Of a DNA stretch of 42,351 nt, positions 24,057 to 30,684 are shown one piece after another. Positions within the stretch are counted from its first letter, which is position 1. Every line of letters begins with the position of its first letter. This DNA is from a virus. Location: IMG/VR virus record IMGVR_UViG_3300005617_000504, positions 1 to 42,351 of that record. One strand, 5' to 3'. The notes beneath the pieces were generated by a model. The model ran no database searches. It worked only from the letters and a program-made list of their open reading frames with translations, and was not told the DNA's origin. A program made the translations under genes and the position numbers.

Positions 24057-24597
24057 TCATGCCGAAGATGGCGCGCAGGCGCGTCTGCTTTTCTTCGGGT
24101 GAAAGCTTCTTGTCGCTGGTGACCACCTCCGCTTCCTCTGCTTGCTTGGCTTTCTGCTCGAGGATGGCCAGGCGGCGTTCTTCCAGGCCCCGATCGGCGC
24201 GTTGTTCCTGCACTTTCAAATAGGCCATCACCGGTTTCATGCAGTCGCTGGCGGTCTTGAGCAGCTCGGGGTTGGCTGTCGCCTGCAGGCTGAGTTGCAT
24301 GATCAGGACCCGATGCAGTTTGATCAGGGTCTCGACTTCCGGCGGGGCGTCCTTGGCGAATTGTTTCTCCACCTGTTTCACCGCTGCAGCGCCGGAGCTG
24401 ATCCGGTCCAGGACTCGGTCCTGCAATCGTTGTTGCTGGCGTTTCTCCCACCAGTCCGAGAGTAAGGATGGCGAGACTGAAAGTTTGTAGCGCTCGAGCA
24501 AACGGCCGCAGGCTTCCTGCAGGGTGACCTTGTCGTCGAACCATGCCTCCAGCTCCGCGCTGTGCGGATCCAATTTCGATTTTTTCTCTTTGGGCAT
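24052..24597 (-). CDS. Small terminase subunit-like protein (Mu gp27, DUF3486)
   Basis: The product has 181 helical residues. The N-terminus (KLDPHSAELEAWFDDKVTLQ then EACGRLLERYKLSVSPSLLS) is a helix-turn-helix region typical of DUF3486, followed by long helices (LIKLHRVLIMQLSLQATANP). In Mu-type phages gp27 is the probable DNA-recognition subunit working with gp28, which lies directly downstream. A repeat copy occupies the ribosome-binding region; no Shine-Dalgarno is visible before ATG 24597. Confidence 0.78.
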   Translation of the reverse strand: MPKEKKSKLDPHSAELEAWFDDKVTLQEACGRLLERYKLSVSPSLLSDWWEKRQQQRLQDRVLDRISSGAAAVKQVEKQFAKDAPPEVETLIKLHRVLIMQLSLQATANPELLKTASDCMKPVMAYLKVQEQRADRGLEERRLAILEQKAKQAEEAEVVTSDKKLSPEEKQTRLRAIFGMS

Positions 24598-24765
24598 TCA
24601 AGACACGGATTTCACGGATGAACACGGATGCCGCCCAGCGCCAGCCCGCCCAGATCGGGCTGGTCGCTGTCTTTGCAATTCGCCGCGCAGACCCAACAAC
24701 CTGGGACGATTGTCTCGCAGCACGTGAACTGCGTAACGGCCGCTCCGCAGTTCAATCGGTTTCAT
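24598..24765 (-). CDS. Small basic protein, doubtful
   Basis: The frame from ATG 24765 gives 55 residues (MKPIELRSGRYAVHVLRDNR…) and ends in a stretch coded by an intergenic repeat (24600-24632). A TTG at 24786 would make an overlap with the preceding stop. Position in a tightly packed operon favours a real gene, but the composition is repeat-like, so it may be spacer. Confidence 0.3.
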   Translation of the reverse strand: MKPIELRSGRYAVHVLRDNRPRLLGLRGELQRQRPARSGRAGAGRHPCSSVKSVS

Positions 24766-24782
24766 TTTTTTTAAGAATGCGT

Positions 24783-25046
24783 TCAAATTTGCATCACTTT
24801 GTGTTTGCCCTTCGGCGTCAGGGTCCAGCTCATGGTGTGATCCATCTCGTCTTCAGTGCCATGGATGTAACCGTTGTGCTCGAGCTCGCGTTTTGCTTCA
24901 TTGATGTCGCCCACGCTCGGCTCGCGGCCGGCGGCGCTTTTGAACGCCTGGCGCCCGCTCTCGATCAACACAGCGTCGGGCATCGGCGCGCCGTCCATCC
25001 GCTTGAGGGCTTGCAAGAGAAACTTTTTCAGGTCGGCCTTTGTCAT
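24783..25046 (-). CDS. Small winged-helix-like protein, unknown
   Basis: The product has 87 residues (MTKADLKKFLLQALKRMDGA…). Two helices are followed by a possible wing (GYIHGTEDEMDHTMSWTLTP KGKHK), as in small winged-helix domains. It lies just before terminase genes with only an 11-bp-scale heptamer tract upstream (CGATTTG units, 25045-25070). No family is recognised. Confidence 0.5.
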   Translation of the reverse strand: MTKADLKKFLLQALKRMDGAPMPDAVLIESGRQAFKSAAGREPSVGDINEAKRELEHNGYIHGTEDEMDHTMSWTLTPKGKHKVMQI

Positions 25047-25060
25047 TTACGATTTGCGAT

Positions 25061-25573
25061 TTATGAGTCCGTGGCTGGCGCCGGGATCGTCTCGCGGAAT
25101 TTGTGATAGGCGGCTGCCGTATCCGAAATCGGTTCCCTTGCTTCCTTGAGTTTAGCCCTGCGATAGGTCGCGTCGCTGCCGGCGCCGGTCCGGTGCAGCT
25201 CGCCGCGGTTGCTCATATCGAGTAGATTGACAGAGACGCTATTGAGCCGGTCTTCGAGCTGTGGGGCCGCTTTTCTGATCTCCACGCGAACGGCCGCTGC
25301 ATTCATTGCTCCGACTGATTTGCGAAAGACTTCGCGAATGGCGTCCACGACTTTGAAACGCCGCTGCGGTCGGGGACCGACCGCGGTCCGTTCGGCTTTC
25401 GGCTTGCGGCCGGAGTTCGGTTTGCGATGGGTGCCGTTGCGGGCTATTGGCATCAGCGCCGGCAAAGCCTGCCCGTCGTCGCGGAAGAGCTCACGCAGTT
25501 GCTGGCTCATCCGTTGCAGTTCCGCGATGCGCGATTCGATGGCCGCGATTGTTCCCTGGATATGTTCGTTCAT
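25061..25573 (-). CDS. Protein with coiled-coil and winged-helix-like region, unknown
   Basis: The product has 170 residues. An N-terminal helix (IAAIESRIAELQRMSQQLRE) suited to a coiled coil is followed by a basic linker (RKPNSGRKPKAERT) and a region RRFKVVDAIREVFRKSVGAM with NSVSVNLLDMSNRGELHRTG, which looks like a winged-helix DNA-binding fold. ATGA overlap with the response regulator gene indicates coupled translation, so the two may act together. The function is unknown. Confidence 0.55.
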   Translation of the reverse strand: MNEHIQGTIAAIESRIAELQRMSQQLRELFRDDGQALPALMPIARNGTHRKPNSGRKPKAERTAVGPRPQRRFKVVDAIREVFRKSVGAMNAAAVRVEIRKAAPQLEDRLNSVSVNLLDMSNRGELHRTGAGSDATYRRAKLKEAREPISDTAAAYHKFRETIPAPATDS

Positions 25574-26034
25574 AATCTCTCTGTCGATCCGTTCGCTGCG
25601 GTTCGGTTGATGCGCTGTGTGTCATGGGCGATGCGGGCGGCATGCTCCAAACCCAGCAGGCTCTCTTTGTGCAAGACGGCGCGGCAGATCGCGCCGAAGA
25701 TCTGTTCGCCATCCAGGTCGTCACGCCCTTTCACGATGTAACCGGCCGCGCCGGCCCGGATGGTCTCGGCCACGAATTCCGCACTGTCCTGGCCGCTCAC
25801 GATCACAATGGAGGCGGAGCGTGTGATCTGGGAAAAGGTGTTGAATGTGTCCGGCCAGCGTGAGTCGGGCAGGGTCAGGTCCAGGAGAATGCACCAGTAG
25901 TCCGTAGCCAGCGCCTGATGTATGCCCGAGGTGAGTGTGGAGGCGACGTCCACCTCGGCAAATGGGGCGAGGCGCTCGCGCAACGCGGCGGCGTAGCCGG
26001 CGTTGTCTTCGATTAATAGGAGCCGTTCTTTCAT
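25570..26034 (-). CDS. Response regulator receiver protein
   Basis: The product has 154 residues. A single receiver domain has all key residues: Glu9/Asp10, phospho-acceptor Asp52 (ILLDLTLPDS), Ser80 (IVSG) and Lys102 (YIVKG). About 30 residues follow with no recognisable output domain. It would accept phosphate from a histidine kinase; the phage's own hybrid kinase (5129-6643) is a candidate partner, though host kinases are equally possible. It overlaps the 25061-25573 gene by 4 bp. Receiver proteins are rare in phage late operons. Confidence 0.85.
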   Translation of the reverse strand: MKERLLLIEDNAGYAAALRERLAPFAEVDVASTLTSGIHQALATDYWCILLDLTLPDSRWPDTFNTFSQITRSASIVIVSGQDSAEFVAETIRAGAAGYIVKGRDDLDGEQIFGAICRAVLHKESLLGLEHAARIAHDTQRINRTAANGSTERL

Positions 26035-26048
26035 TGGTGGCCCTGCAC

Positions 26049-26420
26049 TCACTTTGGCCGAAGGGCTTTGCTGACAAACCCACGCAGCTCGCTCACGGCG
26101 GCCAGGACTTCGTCCACGCGTTTGTGGATGTTCTGCGCGCGGGCTTCGGCAGCGGCCTGGTTCACTTCTTTGTCGTGCGCCATTTCGCGGCGGACTTCGG
26201 TGATCGATTCGCGCAGTTCCCCAGCCAGCGCATCCACGTCTTCGCGGACGTCTTTCAGTTCGCGTTGGGTGACGTAATCGCCTTTGACCTGGTAGGTGTC
26301 GCGCGGGGTGGGCGTTTCCTTGAACCGGTCCAGGAGGCGCATGACCTGGTTGATGCCCATCACCACGGCGACCAGGCAGCCAAGCCAGCCAGCAAGTTCC
26401 AGTGGTGTGGGGGTGGGCAT
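26049..26420 (-). CDS. Membrane-anchored coiled-coil protein (holin/spanin-like slot)
   Basis: The product has 123 residues. One N-terminal membrane segment (LAGWLGCLVAVVMGINQVM) is followed by a long charged coiled coil (RELKDVREDVDALAGELRES…), a topology shared by inner-membrane spanins and Mu gp25-type proteins. It lies in a cluster of small membrane proteins between dTMP kinase and terminase, the likely lysis area. The exact role is not determined. Confidence 0.5.
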   Translation of the reverse strand: MPTPTPLELAGWLGCLVAVVMGINQVMRLLDRFKETPTPRDTYQVKGDYVTQRELKDVREDVDALAGELRESITEVRREMAHDKEVNQAAAEARAQNIHKRVDEVLAAVSELRGFVSKALRPK

Positions 26421-26451
26421 TTCCCATTTGCGATTTACGATTTACAAAGCC

Positions 26452-26631
26452 TCAGCGCTCCACTTTCCATTCGGGGCCGTCGAAGTCCCCATCGCGCAAC
26501 AGATCGATCTTTTTGAGCTGCGCTTTTTGGGTTTCCACGGAGATTTCACCGGCTGCAACGCCGGATGCGATGGCGGCCAACGCTTCCTTCAGGATCGCGA
26601 TGGCACCGCTGGCGATGATGATTGGATCCAT
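26452..26631 (-). CDS. Small protein, unknown
   Basis: The product has 59 residues: a hydrophobic N-terminal half (MDPIIIASGAIAILKEALAA) and an acidic C-terminal half ending GDFDGPEWKVER. It is flanked by heptamer repeats on both sides (26424-26448 and 26636-26680). It could be a small membrane-associated lysis protein. No family is recognised. Confidence 0.45.
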   Translation of the reverse strand: MDPIIIASGAIAILKEALAAIASGVAAGEISVETQKAQLKKIDLLRDGDFDGPEWKVER

Positions 26632-26635
26632 AGGT

Positions 26636-26680
26636 CAGTAATCAGTAATCAGTAATCAATGGTCAGTGGTCAGTTGGGCG
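26636..26680. repeat. Heptamer tandem repeat (CAGTAAT)n
   Basis: Three exact CAGTAAT units are followed by variants CAATGGT, CAGTGGT and CAGTTGG. The tract encodes the last residues of the lipoprotein gene (26656-27099). Confidence 0.7.
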
Positions 26681-27099
26681 GTCCGGTAACGATTGGCTTC
26701 GGCGATTGCGGCCTGGAGTGTGTCGAGCGCTTTCTGCAGCGCTGATCGGGTTTCGGTGGTCGGGTTGCCGGCGTAGCTATCGCGCACGGCTATGGCTGAC
26801 TTGAACCAGTCCGATGCGCCGGCGCGGATTTTATCGGCCGCCTGCTTGATTTCAGGCGTGCCGCTGAGTGCCTGCCGATTGTCATACTCCCATTTTACGA
26901 AGGCATGCAGGCCGTCGTAAGCGGTGGCGATGGCGAAGTCCGCGTCATACAGAACGCGATCGGGTGTTTTGAGTTCGCCGGTGGCAGTTACGCCGCCGTA
27001 AGGGCTGGGATTGTCCGGGGTGCCTTTACTCAGCGTACCGCAGCCGGCCGCGAGGAGCAGAGCGAGATAGGGGATAGGCGATAGGAGTTTCATTTTCAT
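26656..27099 (-). CDS. Lipoprotein, possible outer spanin
   Basis: The product has 147 residues with a lipoprotein signal: MKMKLLSPIPYLALLLAAGC, where LAAGC is a lipobox and the Cys (residue 20) would be lipidated. The mature part is helical and probably periplasmic. Overlap of 4 bp with the holin-like gene suggests a lysis cassette in which this would be the outer-membrane spanin, but it is longer than most and lacks a typical Pro-rich region. A heptamer tract (27066-27092) encodes part of the signal peptide. Confidence 0.5.
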   Translation of the reverse strand: MKMKLLSPIPYLALLLAAGCGTLSKGTPDNPSPYGGVTATGELKTPDRVLYDADFAIATAYDGLHAFVKWEYDNRQALSGTPEIKQAADKIRAGASDWFKSAIAVRDSYAGNPTTETRSALQKALDTLQAAIAEANRYRTAQLTTDH

Positions 27100-27344
27100 T
27101 CAGCCTTTGGTTGCTCGGGCAGTGAATCCTGGATGGCTTCGATGTGTTGGTGAACGTGTTCGAGGGCTTGGTTGGTTTTGCTAACGCCCATCCGGAGGAA
27201 GGTCAGGCCCAGGAAACCGAACATGCCCATGATCTCTTCGCTGGGGGCTTTGCCGGTGAACTGGCAGACGGCCAGATATGCGATCGCCGCCGCGGCCACC
27301 AGGTAGGTCTTTTTGCCGGAGATGAATTCAATGAGCTGGTTCAT
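27096..27344 (-). CDS. Holin-like small membrane protein
   Basis: The product has 82 residues with two hydrophobic segments (TYLVAAAAIAYLAVCQFTG and IMGMFGFLGLTFLRMGV) separated by a short acidic turn, and a charged C-terminal tail. This is the layout of many phage holins, which form the lethal lesion in the inner membrane. ATG 27344 is preferred because the longer upstream frame consists of intergenic repeats. No endolysin gene was recognised nearby. Confidence 0.5.
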   Translation of the reverse strand: MNQLIEFISGKKTYLVAAAAIAYLAVCQFTGKAPSEEIMGMFGFLGLTFLRMGVSKTNQALEHVHQHIEAIQDSLPEQPKAE

Positions 27345-27698
27345 GGTCTGTTTGGGGTAACCGCAGATGAACGCTGATGAACGCAGATCGGGACTGACAC
27401 TGATTTCACGGATGGGCACGGATGGGGGCGGGAGCGGGTTCCGTGATAATCCGTGGAATTCGTGTCTGCGAGGCTTCCGTGATAATCCGTGGAATCCGTG
27501 TCTGAAATCGACGGCTCGGATGTTGGTGGATGATCTGTTGGCTCCTGGACCGAGCCGCGAGCTGCAGGCAGCAGCGCCTCCTGTGAAGCTCTGCAAAACC
27601 GTTTGGGATGTTCAGCCAACATGCGAGACAAGTCTCGCATGGGGCGCCACCCCACGGTGGGAATTAGGAGAAGGGCTGAGGGCTAAAGGCTGAAGGAA
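27345..27698. other. Repeat-filled intergenic region
   Basis: This 354-bp gap holds no supported gene. It contains one forward and two reverse copies of the AGACACGGATTTCACGGAT family (27385-27502), short 8-mers AACGCTGATG/AACGCAGAT, and a perfect 10-bp hairpin CATGCGAGAC-AA-GTCTCGCATG (27620-27641) just downstream of the dTMP kinase gene that could end transcription, although no T-run follows. Confidence 0.55.
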
Positions 27699-28397
27699 TC
27701 AAATCGGGTCGCCGCCCAACATGACCAGGGTGGAATTCAGCTTTTCCTTGATCTGTTCGTCAGAGGCGGTGGCAAGCCCGGCAGCGATGCGCTCAGTGTA
27801 ACGGCGGGTAAACTCAGCGACAATGCGACCGCATAACACCAAGGGGAACTCCGTCCCATCCAGCAAAAAAAGATACGGCTTGTTGATCTTCCTGAAAATC
27901 GCACGGGCTTTAGTCAACGTTCCAGTGTTCTCAAAATGGTTGGCCCGATCGCCACGAGTTCGAATTCGCTCCAGAGAGGTTTCAGGACTGATATCCAGGA
28001 CGACCAGCAAATCCGGCTCGGGCGCGAAGGCTTCGTTGAGTCTTTGAATTTCCTCGGGGGCCATCCCGCGCGCGCCCTGATAGGCCATGCTGGAAAAATA
28101 ATATCGGTCCACGATGACAATGCGCCCGGCTTCCAACTCTGGCTTGATGAGTCGAGAGACATGCTCCTGGCGATCCTTTACGAAGCCCTCTATTTCTTCC
28201 TGGAGAGACAAGCGGCCAGTGACAGCCGAGTCGCGTAATATCTGGCCCCAATAACCCGTGGTCGGCTCTTTGGTCCTGATGACGGCTAATTTTCTGGCCT
28301 GAAGTTTTTCCTGAACCCAATGGGCCTGCGTAGTCTTGCCGGCACCGTCTATGCCCTCAATCGCGATAAGAAACCCTGGGAATTGGTGTGCGCTCAT
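27699..28397 (-). CDS. tmk: Thymidylate (dTMP) kinase
   Basis: The product has 232 residues. It has the P-loop EGIDGAGKTTQ (residues 14-24), the EPTTG nucleotide-base segment, the DRYYFSSMAYQG signature (Asp97-Arg98-Tyr99) and a lid-region Arg cluster (RIRTRGDR). It phosphorylates dTMP to dTDP with ATP and would boost dTTP for phage replication. The start MSAHQFPGF at 28397 fits family length; a start at 28433 adds 12 unneeded residues. It is on the leftward strand near the central switch, separated from its neighbours by non-coding DNA. Confidence 0.88.
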   Translation of the reverse strand: MSAHQFPGFLIAIEGIDGAGKTTQAHWVQEKLQARKLAVIRTKEPTTGYWGQILRDSAVTGRLSLQEEIEGFVKDRQEHVSRLIKPELEAGRIVIVDRYYFSSMAYQGARGMAPEEIQRLNEAFAPEPDLLVVLDISPETSLERIRTRGDRANHFENTGTLTKARAIFRKINKPYLFLLDGTEFPLVLCGRIVAEFTRRYTERIAAGLATASDEQIKEKLNSTLVMLGGDPI

Positions 28398-28515
28398 GAG
28401 TGCAGTCTGCGAGTGCTGAGTAGGCCCGAGCAAGAATCTCTTATTGATCTTGTCCTCAAAAGCGATGACCGAATTTCAAGCAAAAGTTATCAACACCGTT
28501 ATTCACCGCCTTACT

Positions 28516-28548
28516 AACAGGCTGGCGAACAGGTTGCCAACAGGTTTT
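28516..28548. repeat. Three AACAGG iteron-like repeats
   Basis: AACAGGCTGG (28516), AACAGGTTGC (28528) and AACAGGTTTT (28539) are spaced 12 and 11 bp apart, about one helical turn. They lie upstream of the leftward dTMP kinase gene in a non-coding stretch (28398-28642), so they may be an operator or protein-binding array. Confidence 0.45.
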
Positions 28549-28642
28549 GCACCGGATTCTAAAGAACTGAATTCAACAGGAGTAACGAAGATCAAGAAGG
28601 CCGAGTTTCATTTGCGACGGCGGAAACCGCGATGGGTAGCCC

Positions 28643-28915
28643 TCAGATCACAGGGAACTGGAACGGAATTTTGCGATTACTTTCCCCTTCACCATAAGCC
28701 ATCGCCACATATTTGTGAGGAATTCTCAGCTCCAGCCCTTTCAAGTCTTCCGGTGTCTCAAGCGTCACTCTTAAATACTGCCCATCAAAGTTGGCGCTGG
28801 TGGCGCTTATCTCCAGAACCGACAGATCACCGAATTTGATGGCTCTGGAAAATACCGCAAGTGCTCGATACCAGACATCATTCTCCGGCACGTCCAACAG
28901 GATCACATATTTCAT
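28643..28915 (-). CDS. Unknown protein of the switch-proximal cluster
   Basis: The product has 90 residues (MKYVILLDVPENDVWYRALA…) with mixed alpha and beta prediction and no motif that I recognise. ATG 28915 is 3 bp after the stop of the 38-residue membrane protein gene. It belongs to the short leftward operon that begins with the ribbon-helix-helix regulator. Confidence 0.5.
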   Translation of the reverse strand: MKYVILLDVPENDVWYRALAVFSRAIKFGDLSVLEISATSANFDGQYLRVTLETPEDLKGLELRIPHKYVAMAYGEGESNRKIPFQFPVI

Positions 28916-28918
28916 AAT

Positions 28919-29035
28919 TCATTTCCGGGCACGGGGCTTTGGGGAGGAGCGGAAGCCGCGATAGATGGCCTGCATCAGGATGCTGCCCAGGATCACGCCC
29001 AATACCACCAGCGGAATGGTTAGCCAAATGGGCAT
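28919..29035 (-). CDS. 38-residue single-span membrane protein
   Basis: The frame reads MPIWLTIPLVVLGVILGSIL then MQAIYRGFRSSPKPRARK. It has one strong membrane helix followed by a basic tail, so the C-terminus would be in the cytoplasm. It lies between two leftward genes with gaps of 11 and 3 bp. Small membrane proteins beside a repressor often act in superinfection exclusion, but that is inference. Confidence 0.5.
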   Translation of the reverse strand: MPIWLTIPLVVLGVILGSILMQAIYRGFRSSPKPRARK

Positions 29036-29046
29036 CAGCGTGCGAG

Positions 29047-29634
29047 CTACAATTCCGGAGTGCGCTCGGTCATCATCCTTAAAAATCTGTTACTCTCCTC
29101 CTGAGCCAGGACCAGCCGCTTGAGATACTGATAGACGAAGACGGGAAAGAGGATCCAAAGGACGACTAAAATCAACCCCAGGACTCCAATCGCTATGCAG
29201 ATCACCATTCCGAATACGGTCGATGTCCAGTCCGGTTCCTGCACCGAAACCCGCTCGGAGGTTCGCTCACTGTTTACGCTGGAAATCTTTGGCGTGGGCA
29301 GCGTGGTTTTGATTTTTCGCAGTGCAGCTACTCTATCCATCTCGATTTTGCGCGCAGCTTGTTGCTCTGCCTCCACTTTTTGAGCGGCGGCAGCTTCGGC
29401 TTCGACCTGGAGCCGAATCTGCGCATAGATACGGCTCCATTCCTCAGGTGTGTGAGTCTCAACGGCCGCAGCTCTGGCGGCCTCTTCACGCATCTTTTGC
29501 TCACGCTCCTTTTGGGGATCGTTATTCGCGCCGGTGAGATACAGCCCCTTCCGCGAGAATCTGTCGCCAGAATATTGAGCTTGGATTTGGGGCATGGCAG
29601 TGCAGAGCAGGGCCAATAACAGAATTGATTTCAT
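29047..29634 (-). CDS. Exported membrane protein, unknown
   Basis: The product has 195 residues: a Sec signal peptide (MKSILLLALLCTAMPQIQAQ), an Ala/Glu-rich helical middle (QVEAEAAAAQKVEAEQQAAR), and a strong membrane segment near the C-terminus (TSTVFGMVICIAIGVLGLIL, VVLWILFPVFVYQYL) with a short charged tail. The helical part would be in the periplasm. It starts 2 bp after the regulator gene, so it is probably expressed in lysogens; superinfection exclusion is one possible role. Confidence 0.55.
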   Translation of the reverse strand: MKSILLLALLCTAMPQIQAQYSGDRFSRKGLYLTGANNDPQKEREQKMREEAARAAAVETHTPEEWSRIYAQIRLQVEAEAAAAQKVEAEQQAARKIEMDRVAALRKIKTTLPTPKISSVNSERTSERVSVQEPDWTSTVFGMVICIAIGVLGLILVVLWILFPVFVYQYLKRLVLAQEESNRFLRMMTERTPEL

Positions 29635-29636
29635 TC

Positions 29637-29930
29637 TCAGTGTTTGTAGCTAGCAGATTTTGTTCTCTTCTCAGACTCGTTCCAAATTTGGGTCCCTGAT
29701 GCACCTGGGTATTTTCGCTGCTTAGGCTTCGGTCCACCTTTGCCTTTGCGATCAGGGGCATTTACTTCAGCCGCACTCACATCAATTCCCAACGCTCGCA
29801 GCTTGTCCAAAAGGGCATCGCGAACGAACTGGGATCGGTTTAGAGGTCCGCGTGCCTTGTCAATTTTGCTTACCAGTGAACGGCTGCAACGGCAGCCGAT
29901 CAGTTTGTGGCCTTCGGGGTGGTCAGACAC
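29637..29930 (-). CDS. Ribbon-helix-helix regulator (leftward), candidate repressor
   Basis: The product has 97 residues from GTG 29930. A short beta strand (HKLIGCRCSRSLVSKI) is followed by two helices (NRSQFVRDALLDKLRALGID), the pattern of ribbon-helix-helix (Arc/MetJ/CopG-type) DNA-binding proteins, with a basic tail (RKGKGGPKPKQRK). It is the first gene left of the divergent control region, facing another protein of the same type at 30009. It may be the lysogeny repressor that replaces Mu c. A 7-bp hairpin lies early in its coding sequence (29881-29898). Confidence 0.6.
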   Translation of the reverse strand: MSDHPEGHKLIGCRCSRSLVSKIDKARGPLNRSQFVRDALLDKLRALGIDVSAAEVNAPDRKGKGGPKPKQRKYPGASGTQIWNESEKRTKSASYKH

Positions 29931-29956
29931 AGCCTATCTGTAGCATCCCTGAAAAT

Positions 29957-29998
29957 TTCTTCAAGAATATTATTGCAACTGAGTTAAACTTAGTTTAA
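29957..29998. promoter_or_regulatory. Divergent operator/promoter region with two palindromes
   Basis: The 78-bp space between the two regulator genes is AT-rich against a GC-rich background. It holds TTCTTCAAGAA (29957-29967) and TTAAAC-TTA-GTTTAA (29984-29998). A possible rightward promoter is TTGCAA (29973-29978) and TAATTG (29996-30001) with a 17-bp spacer, overlapping the second palindrome; it would start transcription very near ATG 30009. The palindromes are plausible operators for ribbon-helix-helix dimers. Confidence 0.6.
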
Positions 29999-30008
29999 TT
30001 GTGTTCGC

Positions 30009-30212
30009 ATGAGTAAGGACCGGAAACTTCGACGGGGCATCGTGCGGGCTGAGGATTCCACATTCGTCGGCGCACGCGTGCCGTTGTTCGTCGTCGAGGC
30101 CCTAGATAGGGCTGTGGCTGTCCTGGACACGGATCGCTCAAAGTTTCTGCGCATGGCGCTGCAGGAGAAGATCGCGCGGACGTCGCAGTCGGCCGGGAAG
30201 GGGGCGCGATGA
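30009..30212 (+). CDS. Ribbon-helix-helix regulator (rightward)
   Basis: The product has 67 residues. The segment STFVGARVPLFVVEALDRAV then LDTDRSKFLRMALQEKIAR has the beta-helix-helix pattern of small ribbon-helix-helix regulators. It is the first gene of the early operon and diverges from the other regulator, so it may play the part of Mu Ner/Cro, opposing the repressor. There is no Shine-Dalgarno upstream; together with the promoter guess, this hints at a leaderless message. Confidence 0.6.
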   Translation: MSKDRKLRRGIVRAEDSTFVGARVPLFVVEALDRAVAVLDTDRSKFLRMALQEKIARTSQSAGKGAR

Positions 30213-30376
30213 GTGGCGGCCTGGCTGCTCGCGGGTTGGCGCGCGCATACGCGCGCGGGCGGGAACAGGTCCGCCGGCTTAATCAGGCGCGTGTGGATGA
30301 GATGAAGGCAAACGTGCTGAACGAGCTGCGCAAGCATCGCGCTGAGACGCGAAAGAATTGGAAGGGCTCACGATGA
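30209..30376 (+). CDS. Small basic protein, unknown
   Basis: The product has 55 residues (MSGGLAARGLARAYARGREQ…), Arg-rich and helical. It begins in an ATGA overlap with the regulator gene and ends in another with the following frame, so it looks like a coupled member of the early operon. No family is recognised. Confidence 0.45.
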   Translation: MSGGLAARGLARAYARGREQVRRLNQARVDEMKANVLNELRKHRAETRKNWKGSR

Positions 30377-30684
30377 GACACGGATTTCACCGATCAACAC
30401 GGATGGGCCTATCACCTATCGCCCATCGCCTATTGCCTGATGTTGATTTTGGCTGGGGTAAGGAGTCGGCGATCAATCAGGCCCGGTTGACTCAGCCGGG
30501 CCAGTACGACTTTCGCTGGATTTTCTCTCAGCCAAGACCTTGCTGGTCGGGCATTCCCTCACCGCGAAGCGCGACAACCACCCGCACCCCAGCCCACCAC
30601 GGCCCGCGCAGCGCCTGGCTGCGCGCGGCCAGGGCGGGAAATATGAGTCACCGGCGAGACGCCGGTGCCGCCCTGTCCAAATGA
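30373..30684 (+). CDS. Repeat-bearing frame, possible gene
   Basis: A 103-residue frame starts in an ATGA overlap and ends in an ATGA overlap with the next gene. Its first 22 residues are coded by an AGACACGGATTTCACCGAT repeat and a heptamer tract (30375-30437), and its C-terminus by a GCG-AGA-CGC hairpin (30649-30667). Only the middle (FGWGKESAINQARLTQPGQY, DFRWIFS) looks protein-like. It may be a small gene extended by repeats, or spacer kept in frame. Confidence 0.35.
   Translation: MRHGFHRSTRMGLSPIAHRLLPDVDFGWGKESAINQARLTQPGQYDFRWIFSQPRPCWSGIPSPRSATTTRTPAHHGPRSAWLRAARAGNMSHRRDAGAALSK
30407..30437. repeat. Heptamer tandem repeat (CCTATCG)n
   Basis: CCTATCA, CCTATCG, CCCATCG and CCTATTG units lie in the early operon inside the 30373-30684 frame. 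This is the reverse-strand form of the GGCGATA tracts of the late operon. Confidence 0.65.

Noticed and set aside
24017-24625. Upstream extension of the large terminase frame to 24625
   Set aside because: The extra 203 codons overlap the gp27-like gene in another frame and look like shadow sequence (Arg/Gly/Ala-rich).
28444-28839. Plus-strand frame of 131 codons opposite the 28643-28915 gene
   Set aside because: It runs against the leftward operon, overlaps a better minus-strand gene and has no protein-like features after the first 60 codons.
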